The translations under genes and the position numbers were made by a program. Source: CAZEBW01 sp964510205 (GTDB lineage Bacteria; Chloroflexota; Anaerolineae; VGOG01). From it: a stretch of DNA of 9,759 nucleotides. Numbering within the stretch: position 1 is the stretch's first letter; each line of letters opens with the position of its first letter. The stretch spans positions 1 to 9,759 of the forward strand of contig CAZEBW010000110.1 in the NCBI GenBank assembly GCA_964510205.1, given 5' to 3'. Below the pieces are notes generated by a model. That model worked only from the letters and a program-made list of their open reading frames with translations, made no database searches and was not told the origin of the DNA. Shown one piece after another: positions 1 to 6,560 of the stretch.

Positions 1-5
1 AGAGC

Positions 6-989
6 ATGAGTACCTCCGATTGGGCAACACCATCCACCGAGATCATAGCCCCAACAAGGGAAGCACACCGTGGGCTGCTAGAGGAAATCTGGCATAACTT
101 CAAAAAGAACCGGCTTTCTCTGGCCGGTGGCGTCATCGTGATGATTGCAGTCGCTCTGGCTGTGTTTGCACCCATCTTGGCCCCCCACAATCCCGTGAAG
201 CAGTTCCGCGATCCGCCGGGGCAACACAGTCCCCTGCCGCCGATGTCACGAAGCAGGGAGGGCGCGCTGTTCCTGCTTGGCTCCGACAAACTAGGCCGTG
301 ACATTCTGTCTCGCGCCCTCTACGGATGCAGGACACTGCTCCAAGTGGCTACCAGCTCCATTGCCATCGCCTTCGTTTTGGGAATCCTCATGGGGGGAGT
401 AGCGGGCTACAGGAAGGGGACCTGGGTTGACGAGTTGATCATGCGCATTGTAGATGTCATGTTATCCTTCCCCACGTTAGTATTAGCCATTGCCCTGATG
501 GGAGCTTTCGGCATCGGGAAGACCGAGGTGGGTCCCATCACACTGAGCAACATGTACAAGATTACCATCGTCATCGCCCTCACTCGTTCACCCGCTTTCG
601 CTCGTGTGATGCGCGGGGTTGTTCTGCAGGAGATGGCAGAGGACTACGTAGACGCGGCCAAGATGAGCGGCGGCTCTGGATGGCACATCCTTACGCGCGA
701 GATCTTTGCCAACACCATCCCCCCGATGATTGTGCAGGTCTCATTGAGTATGGCCACCACGGTGCTCACTAGCGCGTCGCTTAGCTTCCTGGGGCTGGGA
801 TTGCAGCCGCCCCGCCCCAGCTTGGGGATCATGTTGAATGAAGCCAGGGATTATCTTTTTGCGAGAGCGTGGTGGTATCCTCTCGTGCCCGGCCTGGTTA
901 TCCTGCTGATCATTTTGGGATTCAACTTGCTGGGAGATGGCCTCCGCGATTCCCTCGATCCCCGGCATGCCAGGAGGGCGCGGGTGTGA
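6..989 (+). CDS. dppC: Dipeptide/oligopeptide ABC transporter permease, DppC/OppC type
   Basis: One of the two inner-membrane permease subunits of a peptide-type (Dpp/Opp) ABC importer; it would pair with a DppB permease expected upstream of the window. At 327 aa it has normal family length. The N-terminal OppC_N-like stretch (about residues 28-62, NFKKNRLSLAGG then a membrane helix and LAPHNP) is followed by GSDKLGRDILSR (92-103), typical of DppC/OppC. The BPD_transp_1 domain carries the cytoplasmic EAA loop at about 212-235 (DYVDAAKMSGGSGWHILTRE), which docks on the ATPases. The C-terminal signatures FLGLGLQPPRPSLG (261-274) and GDGLRDSLDPR (310-320) are also characteristic. Hydrophobic segments lie near 40-60, 112-135, 152-170, 240-265 and 292-310. 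The ATG at 6 has only five bases before it here, so its ribosome site cannot be judged. The next gene begins 38 bases after the stop, so one operon is likely. The family is sure; the exact substrate is not. Confidence 0.95.
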   Translation: MSTSDWATPSTEIIAPTREAHRGLLEEIWHNFKKNRLSLAGGVIVMIAVALAVFAPILAPHNPVKQFRDPPGQHSPLPPMSRSREGALFLLGSDKLGRDILSRALYGCRTLLQVATSSIAIAFVLGILMGGVAGYRKGTWVDELIMRIVDVMLSFPTLVLAIALMGAFGIGKTEVGPITLSNMYKITIVIALTRSPAFARVMRGVVLQEMAEDYVDAAKMSGGSGWHILTREIFANTIPPMIVQVSLSMATTVLTSASLSFLGLGLQPPRPSLGIMLNEARDYLFARAWWYPLVPGLVILLIILGFNLLGDGLRDSLDPRHARRARV

Positions 990-1017
990 GCATGGAGACT
1001 TCGCGGATTTTTCGATC

Positions 1018-1022
1018 GGAGG
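1018..1022 (+). promoter_or_regulatory. Ribosome binding site deciding the dppD start
   Basis: GGAGG with a five-base spacer to the ATG at 1028. A competing in-frame ATG at 992 has its nearest AGGAGG (971-976) fifteen bases away, which is too far, so 1028 is preferred. Confidence 0.7.
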
Positions 1023-1027
1023 ATAAG

Positions 1028-2002
1028 ATGAAGTATTCCAGGCTTCTCGCCATCCAGGATTTGGTCACCCGTTTCCACACAGAAGAGGGGGTTGTCAAGG
1101 CCGTGGATGGCAATTCGCTTTACCTGGATGCAGGGGAGACGCTGGGAATCGTTGGCGAATCTGGCAGCGGCAAAACGGTAACTGCGCTCTCCATCATGGG
1201 CCTGATCGAGAATCCAGGGCGCATCGAGAGCGGCTCCATCCTGTTCCGTGGCCAGGAACTCTTGGAGAAACCACCCCAAGAGATGCAGGCGATTCGCGGA
1301 AAAGAAATCGCCATGGTCTTCCAGGATCCGATGAACTCCTTGAATCCAACCCTTACCATCGGCGACCAAATCGGCCGTGTGCTAGACTTCCATACGCCTC
1401 TTTCTCGTACCGAGAAAAGGGACCGGTCCATCGAGCTGCTCCGCCAAGTGGAAATGCCAGAGCCGGAGAAACGGTTAGACAACTACCCGCACCAGCTCAG
1501 CGGCGGCATGCGCCAGCGCGTACTGATCGCCATGGCCATCTCCTGCAACCCCATCGTGCTGATTCTGGATGAGCCGACCACCGCTCTGGACGTGACCATT
1601 GAAGCCCAGATCTTCGAGCTGGTGGACAAGCTGAAGGCTCAATACGACATGGGCATCATCCTCATCACGCACGACCTGGCCGTGGTGGCCAATTCCTGTG
1701 ACCGCGTCATCGTCATGTACGCTGGCCGCATCGTGGAAGAGGCGCCGGTCATAGACCTCTTCGAAGATCCCCTTCATCCATACACTCGCGGATTGCTGAA
1801 CTCCATTCCTCAGTTGGATAAGGAAGAAGAGCGACTTCCCTCCATTCCTGGGGAAGTGCCGGAGCTGATCAACCTGCCAGAGGGATGCAATTTCAGTCCG
1901 CGATGCAAAGAGGCCAAGAGGAGATGCCCACACGACGATCCTTCCCTGATCACAGTTGGGCCCAGGCGAAAGATCGCTTGCTGGCCGGATGGAAGTGAGT
2001 GA
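1028..2002 (+). CDS. dppD: Dipeptide/oligopeptide ABC transporter ATPase, DppD/OppD type
   Basis: First of two cytoplasmic ATPases that power the peptide importer; 324 aa from the chosen ATG. The ABC motifs are complete and in order: Walker A GESGSGKT (43-50), Q-loop FQDPMNSLNP (98-107), signature LSGGMRQR (157-164), Walker B LILDEP (178-183) and switch histidine H215 (ITHD). The peptide-transporter C-terminal extension is present, with HPYTR (250-254) and four spaced cysteines (C287, C293, C300, C318). In studied Dpp ATPases the equivalent cysteines hold an iron-sulfur cluster, so the same is inferred here. Start 1028 is chosen for its GGAGG; an upstream ATG at 992 would add 12 residues. The stop is one base before the next ATG, consistent with coupled translation with dppF. 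The DppD rather than OppD label rests on general similarity only. Confidence 0.95.
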   Translation: MKYSRLLAIQDLVTRFHTEEGVVKAVDGNSLYLDAGETLGIVGESGSGKTVTALSIMGLIENPGRIESGSILFRGQELLEKPPQEMQAIRGKEIAMVFQDPMNSLNPTLTIGDQIGRVLDFHTPLSRTEKRDRSIELLRQVEMPEPEKRLDNYPHQLSGGMRQRVLIAMAISCNPIVLILDEPTTALDVTIEAQIFELVDKLKAQYDMGIILITHDLAVVANSCDRVIVMYAGRIVEEAPVIDLFEDPLHPYTRGLLNSIPQLDKEEERLPSIPGEVPELINLPEGCNFSPRCKEAKRRCPHDDPSLITVGPRRKIACWPDGSE

Positions 2003-2003
2003 A

Positions 2004-2993
2004 ATGAACAGCGAAAACACCCCATTGGTAGAGGTGACAAAACTAACGAAATACTTCCCGGCGCAGGGCGACTGGTTCGCTCAGTTGTTCGACCACCGCC
2101 AGATCAAAGCGGTTGACGGCCTCAACTTCTCCATCCCCAAAGGCACGACCCTGGGCTTGGTCGGAGAGTCCGGATCAGGGAAAACCACCACCGGTCGGCT
2201 GATCGCCCGCCTGACCGAACCGACGGCCGGCCGAATCAAGTACGCAGACCAAGATATCGCCCCTCTCAAGGGGAAGGATCTGAAAGCGCTGCGACGCAGT
2301 GTCCAGATGATTTTTCAGGACCCCGCCTCGTCCCTCAATCGCCGCAAGACGACGGGACAAATGATCAGCGAACCGCTGCGGATTCACAAGCTGGTGTCCA
2401 AGCAAAGCCTAGAACCACGGTTAGTGGAGTTAATGGGAATGGTCGGTTTGTCCGGGCATTTCCTGAATCGCTATCCGCACGAGCTATCCGGTGGACAGCG
2501 CCAGCGGGTGGGCATCGCCCGCGCCCTGGCCGTCGAGCCCGAATTCATCATCTGCGATGAGCCCGTGACCGCCCTCGACGTCAGCATCCAGGCCCAGATC
2601 CTCAACTTGCTGATGGATCTGCAAGACGATCTGGACCTCACCTACTTGTTCATCGCCCACGACCTCAGTGTCGTCAAACACGTCAGCGACCGGGTGGCGG
2701 TGATGTACCTGGGCAAGATCGTGGAAATCGCGGACAAGAGGACGCTCTTTGCCGATCCCAAGCACCCTTACACCCGCGCGTTGCTAGGCGCTATCCCCAA
2801 GCCCAATCCCAGGACCCCCAAGAGAAAGGTCCTCCACGGCGAAGTGCCCAGCCCCATTGATCCCCCCTCCGGCTGCCGATTTCACCCCCGCTGCCCAGAG
2901 CGAATCGGCGAAATCTGTGAGCAACAAGAGCCGGATTGGATCGCCCTGTCCGGCGGAGCCCGCGTCGCCTGCCATCTGTATGCCAATGATTGA
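2004..2993 (+). CDS. dppF: Dipeptide/oligopeptide ABC transporter ATPase, DppF/OppF type
   Basis: Second ATPase of the importer, 329 aa from the ATG at 2004. Walker A GESGSGKT (54-61), Q-loop FQDPASSLNRR (104-114), signature LSGGQRQR (161-168), Walker B FIICDEP (181-187) and switch H219 (IAHD) are all intact. The oligo_HPY-type tail has HPYTR (254-258) and a four-cysteine set (C291, C297, C305, C323), as in DppD. The region WFAQLFDHRQIKAVDGLNFSI (24-44) before Walker A is typical of the F subunit. ATG 2004 follows the dppD stop by one base; an alternative ATG at 1989 would overlap dppD by 14 bases, and neither has a perfect ribosome site. The 3' end overlaps the downstream hydrolase gene, which ties that enzyme to the transporter operon. 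Confidence 0.95.
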   Translation: MNSENTPLVEVTKLTKYFPAQGDWFAQLFDHRQIKAVDGLNFSIPKGTTLGLVGESGSGKTTTGRLIARLTEPTAGRIKYADQDIAPLKGKDLKALRRSVQMIFQDPASSLNRRKTTGQMISEPLRIHKLVSKQSLEPRLVELMGMVGLSGHFLNRYPHELSGGQRQRVGIARALAVEPEFIICDEPVTALDVSIQAQILNLLMDLQDDLDLTYLFIAHDLSVVKHVSDRVAVMYLGKIVEIADKRTLFADPKHPYTRALLGAIPKPNPRTPKRKVLHGEVPSPIDPPSGCRFHPRCPERIGEICEQQEPDWIALSGGARVACHLYAND

Positions 2994-4077
2994 GCGATTT
3001 GAGGCCAGCGGCTCTCACCGCCAGGTCGGATTCGCTATCGGCCAACGATTTGCCCCGCAGATTCACCGCTCGCTCGACACCTACTCCTTCTTCCAGGAGA
3101 GGATCTTGCCCCACCATCGCACCCCAGAGGGACAGGCGAGATACCGGCAGTTCCTGGACCTGCATCGGATTCGCTATCCCGACTACCTCGCCGAGCTGGA
3201 GGGGATGGCCCAGGGATCGGGCCGGCCATTCGAGGATCTGTTCCTGGTGAACCTGCGGGGGGAGTATCGGACCTTCTTCCACGGCGCAGAGGCGCAAGCG
3301 TGTTCCGATTGTGCTGTGGTCACGGATCACGCCGCTTCGCTAACGAACAACGCAGCTTCGCTAACGAACAACGCAGCGCTGATCGGCCACAACGAGGATG
3401 GATCACCGTCGTTCCGAGACAACCTGTACGTTGTCCACGCCAAGATTGCAGGAAAGCCCGCCTTCACCGCGCTTTCGTATCCCGGATTCCTGTGCGGCAA
3501 CGCCTTTGGCTTCAACGCCGAAGGAATTTGCTACTCCGTGGACCACGTCCAGCCCCGAAACGGCGCAGTGGGCGTGGGCCGGCACTTCATCGCCCGCTCT
3601 CTGCTGGAAGCTCGATCGCTGGACGACGCCATCCGGCGGGTTACGGTACCGGACCGCGCGTCGGGCTTCAGCTACACCATCGGCTCCATCCCCGAACGGC
3701 GCATCGTGGTGGTCGAAGTCGCGCCCGAAGACCACCACGTCCGCGAGGTCCGCGGCGCCTACTTTCACGCCAACCACTACCGGGAGCTCGCTGTGGATCA
3801 GATCATCCATCCCTCCAGCCGGGCGCGGGTGGAGCGGGCCGAGGCGATGCTGAAAGAACACGGATTGGCAGGATTATCGGATCAAGACGCCGCCGGCGTT
3901 CTAGCCATCTTGGGGGACGAAGCAAGCGAGCCATACCCTATCTATCGCACCGCCGCCGCCCCGGACCGAAGCGCCACCCTCTGCACAGCCCTATTCGATC
4001 TGGACGCTCGCCAACTGCGCATCTACACGGGGCATCCCGTACGGGCCGCAGAGGAGTATATCGCGCTGGCCATGTAG
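2980..4077 (+). CDS. C45-family Ntn hydrolase (acyl-CoA:6-APA acyltransferase / carcinine hydrolase-like)
   Basis: Predicted cysteine Ntn hydrolase that cleaves or forms amide bonds of N-acyl or beta-alanyl compounds; known relatives include isopenicillin-N N-acyltransferase and carcinine hydrolase. Length is 365 aa. The N-terminal motif SHRQVGFAIGQRFAPQI (12-28) is family-like. EAQACSDCAVV (104-114) aligns with the usual G-C-T-T-F-A cleavage site, making C108 the likely self-processed nucleophile, with C111 as a weaker alternative. GHNEDG (136-141) and NAFGFNAEGICYSVDH correspond to later family motifs. No signal peptide is seen. The start is ATG 2980 or ATG 2986; both overlap the dppF stop, so translation is probably coupled, and no strong ribosome site is seen. 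Oddity: a perfect 21-base tandem duplication adds ASLTNNA twice (119-125, 126-132) between the nucleophile and GHNEDG. The substrate is unknown; the operon suggests an imported peptide-like amide. Confidence 0.82.
   Translation: MPMIERFEASGSHRQVGFAIGQRFAPQIHRSLDTYSFFQERILPHHRTPEGQARYRQFLDLHRIRYPDYLAELEGMAQGSGRPFEDLFLVNLRGEYRTFFHGAEAQACSDCAVVTDHAASLTNNAASLTNNAALIGHNEDGSPSFRDNLYVVHAKIAGKPAFTALSYPGFLCGNAFGFNAEGICYSVDHVQPRNGAVGVGRHFIARSLLEARSLDDAIRRVTVPDRASGFSYTIGSIPERRIVVVEVAPEDHHVREVRGAYFHANHYRELAVDQIIHPSSRARVERAEAMLKEHGLAGLSDQDAAGVLAILGDEASEPYPIYRTAAAPDRSATLCTALFDLDARQLRIYTGHPVRAAEEYIALAM
3334..3375 (+). repeat. Perfect 21-base tandem duplication inside the C45 hydrolase gene
   Basis: Two identical in-frame units (3334-3354 and 3355-3375), each beginning GCTTCGCTAACGAAC and encoding ASLTNNA. 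Each unit contains a small inverted repeat, TTCG-CTAA-CGAA. Without the two units the protein would read VVTDHAALIGHNEDG, which looks more like the family spacing, so the units are probably an insertion. Confidence 0.9.
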
Positions 4078-4174
4078 CCGCCGAAACACTACAACGGATT
4101 TAGAATACAACGGATGGGGAGCAAAGGAATTCGTTCTGCAACTATTCACCTTGCTCGGTCTGGATTCCTTCGGC

Positions 4175-4207
4175 AGCCCTTCGATACGCCTGCGGCTACT
4201 CAGGACA
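4175..4207 (+). repeat. 33-base dispersed repeat, intergenic copy
   Basis: Identical over 33 bases to 4806-4838 inside the M20 gene; it begins AGCCCTTCGATACGCC and ends GCTACTCAGGACA. It is followed by a second partial CTCAGGACA (4211-4219). From memory, similar TTCGATACGCC...CTCAGGACA sequences recur in many environmental bacterial genomes as short interspersed repeats; this was not searched here. Confidence 0.85.
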
Positions 4208-4272
4208 GGCCTCAGGACAAGTGTCAAATCCAGGCCAAAGCGGGCGAAATCAGCTCGATTCAACCCATTCAG

Positions 4273-4296
4273 CCGTCGGATCTGGCGATCCGACGG
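4273..4296. repeat. Perfect 10-bp-stem hairpin upstream of the M20 gene
   Basis: CCGTCGGATC (4273-4282), loop TGGC, then GATCCGACGG (4287-4296). There is no T-run after it, so it is not a classic terminator. It lies 149 bases before the M20 start and could be a REP-like palindrome or a structured leader if transcription from the dpp operon reads through. Confidence 0.6.
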
Positions 4297-4444
4297 GAGC
4301 AGGTGAATGATTACTCCGTTCCTTTCCCGATCCGTTGTAGTGTTTCCCAACAGCCACATTCACGACCAGGTAGCCGTGGCAGACATCTGTTGAAAACTGC
4401 CCCATGGCAACCCCGTACACCAAAATCCGAAAGGGAGGACAAGA

Positions 4445-5659
4445 ATGAACGAAGAGAGAATAGCAGAAGTCAAAGCAGCCGTCCGAGAAGCAATTGACAA
4501 ATTGCAGCCCAAGCTGGTTGATCTGTCCCAGAGGATCCACCGCCATCCGGAGATCAAGTTCGAAGAGTACAAGGCATCACAATGGCTTTCTGAAGCAGCG
4601 GCAGAGGCTGGGTTCCGGGTGGAGAAGCCGGTCGGGGGATTGGAAACCGCTTTCCGAGCATCCTATTCGGGAGCGGGCGACGGTCCCACGGTCGCCTTAC
4701 TGGCCGAATACGATGCCCTCCCCAAGCTGGGGCACGCTTGCGGGCACAACCTGATCGGCGCCGCCAGTCTGGGCGCCGCGTTGGGCCTGCAGGCGGTGAT
4801 GGACAAGCCCTTCGATACGCCTGCGGCTACTCAGGACAAGCTCCCCGGTTCTGTACAACTCATCGGCGCGCCAGGCGAGGAGGGGGGAGGCGGGAAAGTC
4901 ATTCTAGCGGAGGCCGGCGTCTTCGATGACGTAGGCGTGGCCATGATGTTTCATCCCGGCAGCCAAACCGTGCTGTGGGATCACGCGCTGGCACGTCGAA
5001 AGCTTCTCATCGAGTTCTTCGGCAAGTCCTCCCACGCCGCGGCCTCCCCAGAGAAAGGCATCAACGCCCTGGACGCCACCATCCAGACGTTCCAAAGCAT
5101 CAACGCCCTGCGCCAGCACATAACGGACGACGCCCGCATCCACGGCATCATCACCCACGGAGGCGACGCCCCCAACATCGTGCCCGATTACTCGGCAGCC
5201 CTGTTCTACGTCCGCGCCCTGGACGACGACTACTGCGACCAACTGCTGGAAAGAGTTAAGAACTGCGCTCGCGGGGCCTCTATCGCTACCGGAGCCAAGG
5301 TCGAGATGGAGATGCAAGGCGCCTACAAGTCCGTCCGAACCAACATGCCCCTGGCGCGGGCGTTCAAGGCCAATCTGGAAGCCCTGGGATGGGAATTCGA
5401 CGACGTTGATCCCGCCAAAGGCATCGGCTCCACGGACCTGGGCGATGTCAGCCACGTCACCGCCTCCATCCACCCGACCCTGAGCATCGGCCCAGAAGAT
5501 ATGGCAGGGCACTCCACCGAGTTCGCCGAGGCCGCCGCCTCCGAGAAAGGGCAGCAAGCCATGATCGCCGCGGCTAAGGCCCTGGCCGCCACAGCAGTGG
5601 ACGTTCTGCTTCGTCCCTCTCTCTTCGCGGCGATTAGAGCGGAGTTTGAGGCAGGGTAA
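4445..5659 (+). CDS. M20-family zinc amidohydrolase/peptidase (AbgB / ACY1L2-like)
   Basis: Cytoplasmic metallo-hydrolase of 404 aa that removes an acyl or aminoacyl group from an amino acid or small amide; the nearest family types are p-aminobenzoyl-glutamate hydrolase subunit B and the aminoacylase-1-like M20 group. Catalytic-domain motifs: ALLAEYDALPKLGHACGHNLIG (84-105, probable ligands C99 and H101), APGEEGGGGK (142-151, E145/E146), HPG (H170) and EDMAGHSTEF (351-360, H356). The dimerisation domain starts near GKSSHAAASPEKGINALDA (193-211). The ATG at 4445 has GGGAGG (4433-4438) at a six-base spacing. Oddity: residues 122-132 (PFDTPAATQDK) come from a 33-base repeat also found upstream; removing them restores MDKLPGSV, the usual family junction. 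The frame stays open, so the enzyme may still work. It probably acts downstream of the importer and C45 enzyme; the exact substrate is unknown. Confidence 0.88.
   Translation: MNEERIAEVKAAVREAIDKLQPKLVDLSQRIHRHPEIKFEEYKASQWLSEAAAEAGFRVEKPVGGLETAFRASYSGAGDGPTVALLAEYDALPKLGHACGHNLIGAASLGAALGLQAVMDKPFDTPAATQDKLPGSVQLIGAPGEEGGGGKVILAEAGVFDDVGVAMMFHPGSQTVLWDHALARRKLLIEFFGKSSHAAASPEKGINALDATIQTFQSINALRQHITDDARIHGIITHGGDAPNIVPDYSAALFYVRALDDDYCDQLLERVKNCARGASIATGAKVEMEMQGAYKSVRTNMPLARAFKANLEALGWEFDDVDPAKGIGSTDLGDVSHVTASIHPTLSIGPEDMAGHSTEFAEAAASEKGQQAMIAAAKALAATAVDVLLRPSLFAAIRAEFEAG
4806..4838 (+). repeat. 33-base dispersed repeat inserted in frame in the M20 gene
   Basis: Exact copy of 4175-4207. 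In this copy the seven bases GGACAAG occur at 4801-4807 and again at 4834-4840, exactly 33 bases apart, so the added block is 33 bases (11 codons) and keeps the frame. The encoded PFDTPAATQDK lies in a surface-type loop position between two conserved M20 motifs. Confidence 0.88.
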
Positions 5660-5680
5660 TCCTACAGCTTGCTGATGAGC

Positions 5681-5722
5681 AAAAAGAGGAGCCGGTCAAC
5701 ACCTGACCAGCCCCTCTTTGCT
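5681..5722. terminator. Bidirectional terminator hairpin, copy 1 (after the M20 gene)
   Basis: Stem AAAGAGGAGCCGGTCA, loop ACACC, then TGACCAGCCCCTCTTT, with two mismatches. A T-rich tract follows on the + strand (CTTTGCTTCTT) and A5 (5681-5685) precedes it, giving a T-run on the - strand. It lies 21 bases after the M20 stop. Bases 5691-5720 are identical to 6501-6530. Confidence 0.75.
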
Positions 5723-5732
5723 TCTTCCCAAC

Positions 5733-5761
5733 TTGCTAGAATCAGTATTGTATGATAGAAT
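5733..5761 (+). promoter_or_regulatory. Candidate sigma-70 promoter of the toxin-antitoxin module
   Basis: TTGCTA (5733-5738), 17-base spacer, TAGAAT (5756-5761): four and five of six consensus bases. An overlapping TATGAT (5751-5756) is an alternative -10 box. It lies directly between the copy 1 terminator and the antitoxin start, so the module is probably transcribed on its own. Confidence 0.45.
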
Positions 5762-5795
5762 TCAGATGATCTCAAAGAGGGAGGATGAGAGCAAA

Positions 5796-6125
5796 ATGAG
5801 TACAAGAACACTCACACCTGTCAGTGATGTCTTCGCAACCCTGCCCCAGGAAGACCAAGAAGAGATCTTCAATATCGGTACGGCCTTCCGGCTGTTAGAT
5901 CTGCAAAAGCGGCTCGCAAAGGCGCAGGAGAACGTGAAGAGATTCGAAGCCAAATATGGTACAACGCTCTACGTGTTGGAGAGCGAGGGGTTGCCAGAGG
6001 ACGCCGACTACGAAATGCACGAAGATTATATCGGATGGCATTACTGGGCCAGGGTGCGCGAGAAGACGCAGAGCACGCTTGATGTATTGACGAGCGCCTC
6101 AAAAGAGCATGAGCTGTTGTGGTGA
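5796..6125 (+). CDS. Putative antitoxin partner of a TumE-family toxin
   Basis: Small acidic protein of 109 aa, predicted mostly helical, with a charged amphipathic stretch at about 29-53 (LQKRLAKAQENVKRFEAKYG) and the motif DADYEMHEDYIGWHYW near 72-90. Small proteins of this type are, from memory, often found next to DUF6516/TumE toxins, so an antitoxin role is inferred from context rather than from a known domain. No helix-turn-helix or other DNA-binding motif is recognisable. ATG 5796 is chosen because GGGAGG lies at 5779-5784; an in-frame ATG at 5766 lacks a ribosome site and starts close to the promoter. Its TGA overlaps the next ATG by one base (TGATG), the usual coupled layout of toxin-antitoxin pairs with the antitoxin first. 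Confidence 0.65.
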   Translation: MSTRTLTPVSDVFATLPQEDQEEIFNIGTAFRLLDLQKRLAKAQENVKRFEAKYGTTLYVLESEGLPEDADYEMHEDYIGWHYWARVREKTQSTLDVLTSASKEHELLW

Positions 6126-6472
6126 TGCAAGCAAGAGTACTCGATATCTACGCAAAATACAGCCAGTACATCAAGGCGATCGTCCCTCTCCAAATCGAAG
6201 ACGAGTACCTGAAGATCATCGTCTACCTCTCAGATGGCACCAATCTGAGAGTAACTGAGGAGTGGGAGGGTGACGACCTCGTGCACTACAGTTACTATTG
6301 GCTTACGTCCAATAATCGGCTTAAGAGCGGTTGGGATAACTCACCGCATCATAAACAACTTGAGAACTTCCCTCACCACAAACATATCGGCCGGCAGGCG
6401 AATAGGCAGCCTTCCTTCGAGACCTGCTTGGAAGATGTGATGAAAGTGATAATACCAACCTTGTCCACATAG
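6125..6472 (+). CDS. TumE-family (DUF6516) toxin-like protein
   Basis: Protein of 115 aa that I recognise as TumE/DUF6516-like: LKIIVYLSDGTNLRVTEEW (29-47), a beta-rich core, then HYSYYWL (54-60) and the hallmark GWDNSPHHKQLENFPHHKHIG (69-89) with two histidine pairs, followed by a short C-terminal helix SFETCLEDVMKVI. The family is annotated as the toxin of type II toxin-antitoxin systems; the molecular target is not known to me. ATG 6125 overlaps the upstream TGA by one base; GTG codons at 6119 and 6122 are possible but less likely starts. Length is normal, with no truncation or frameshift. The pair lies between two identical terminator hairpins and separates two convergent operons, which suggests an acquired cassette. 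Confidence 0.78.
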   Translation: MQARVLDIYAKYSQYIKAIVPLQIEDEYLKIIVYLSDGTNLRVTEEWEGDDLVHYSYYWLTSNNRLKSGWDNSPHHKQLENFPHHKHIGRQANRQPSFETCLEDVMKVIIPTLST

Positions 6473-6488
6473 CTCGACTACGATGACG

Positions 6489-6533
6489 AAAAAAGAAGGG
6501 GCCGGTCAACACCTGACCAGCCCCTCTTTGTTT
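6489..6533. terminator. Bidirectional terminator hairpin, copy 2 (between toxin and yggU ends)
   Basis: Stem AAAGAAGGGGCCGGTCA, loop ACACC, then TGACCAGCCCCTCTTT, with one bulged A and one C/A mismatch. TTTGTTT follows on the + strand, and A6 (6489-6494) gives T6 on the - strand. It can end both the toxin operon and the convergent yggU operon. It shares a 30-base identical core (6501-6530) with copy 1, 810 bases away in the same orientation. Confidence 0.8.
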
Positions 6534-6560
6534 CTCCAGCGATTGCCCAAACCGAATCTG

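Larger units (their letters stand above)
4083..4346. mobile_element. MITE-like segment with 17-bp perfect terminal inverted repeats
   Basis: The left end GAAACACTACAACGGAT (4083-4099) is the exact reverse complement of 4330-4346 (ATCCGTTGTAGTGTTTC). The 264-base segment between has no convincing gene. It holds a second partial copy of the left end (TACAACGGAT at 4106-4115), one copy of a 33-base repeat (4175-4207) and a 10-bp hairpin (4273-4296). It fills most of the 367-base gap between the C45 and M20 genes. No clear target-site duplication is visible, so this may be a nested set of repeats rather than one transposable unit. The rest of the gap (4347-4432) shows no strong promoter. Confidence 0.45.

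Noticed and set aside
1475..2020. - strand open frame opposite dppD
   Set aside because: It mirrors the dppD codons; all ABC motifs are on the + strand.
3300..4103. Second + strand frame, 267 codons, inside the C45 gene
   Set aside because: Arginine- and proline-rich out-of-frame translation with no domain; the C45 frame has the conserved motifs.
4273..4296. Rho-independent terminator of the dpp-C45 operon
   Set aside because: The stem is strong, but no T-run follows on either strand and it lies about 200 bases past the C45 stop.
4114..4497. Short + strand frame covering the C45-M20 gap
   Set aside because: It is built from repeat sequence, has no ribosome site and runs into the M20 start in another frame.
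4904..5557. Long open frame on the - strand opposite the M20 gene
   Set aside because: Its translation is low-complexity (G, V and D rich) with no family motif, and it lies wholly opposite a clear M20 enzyme; it is a by-product of GC-rich codon use.
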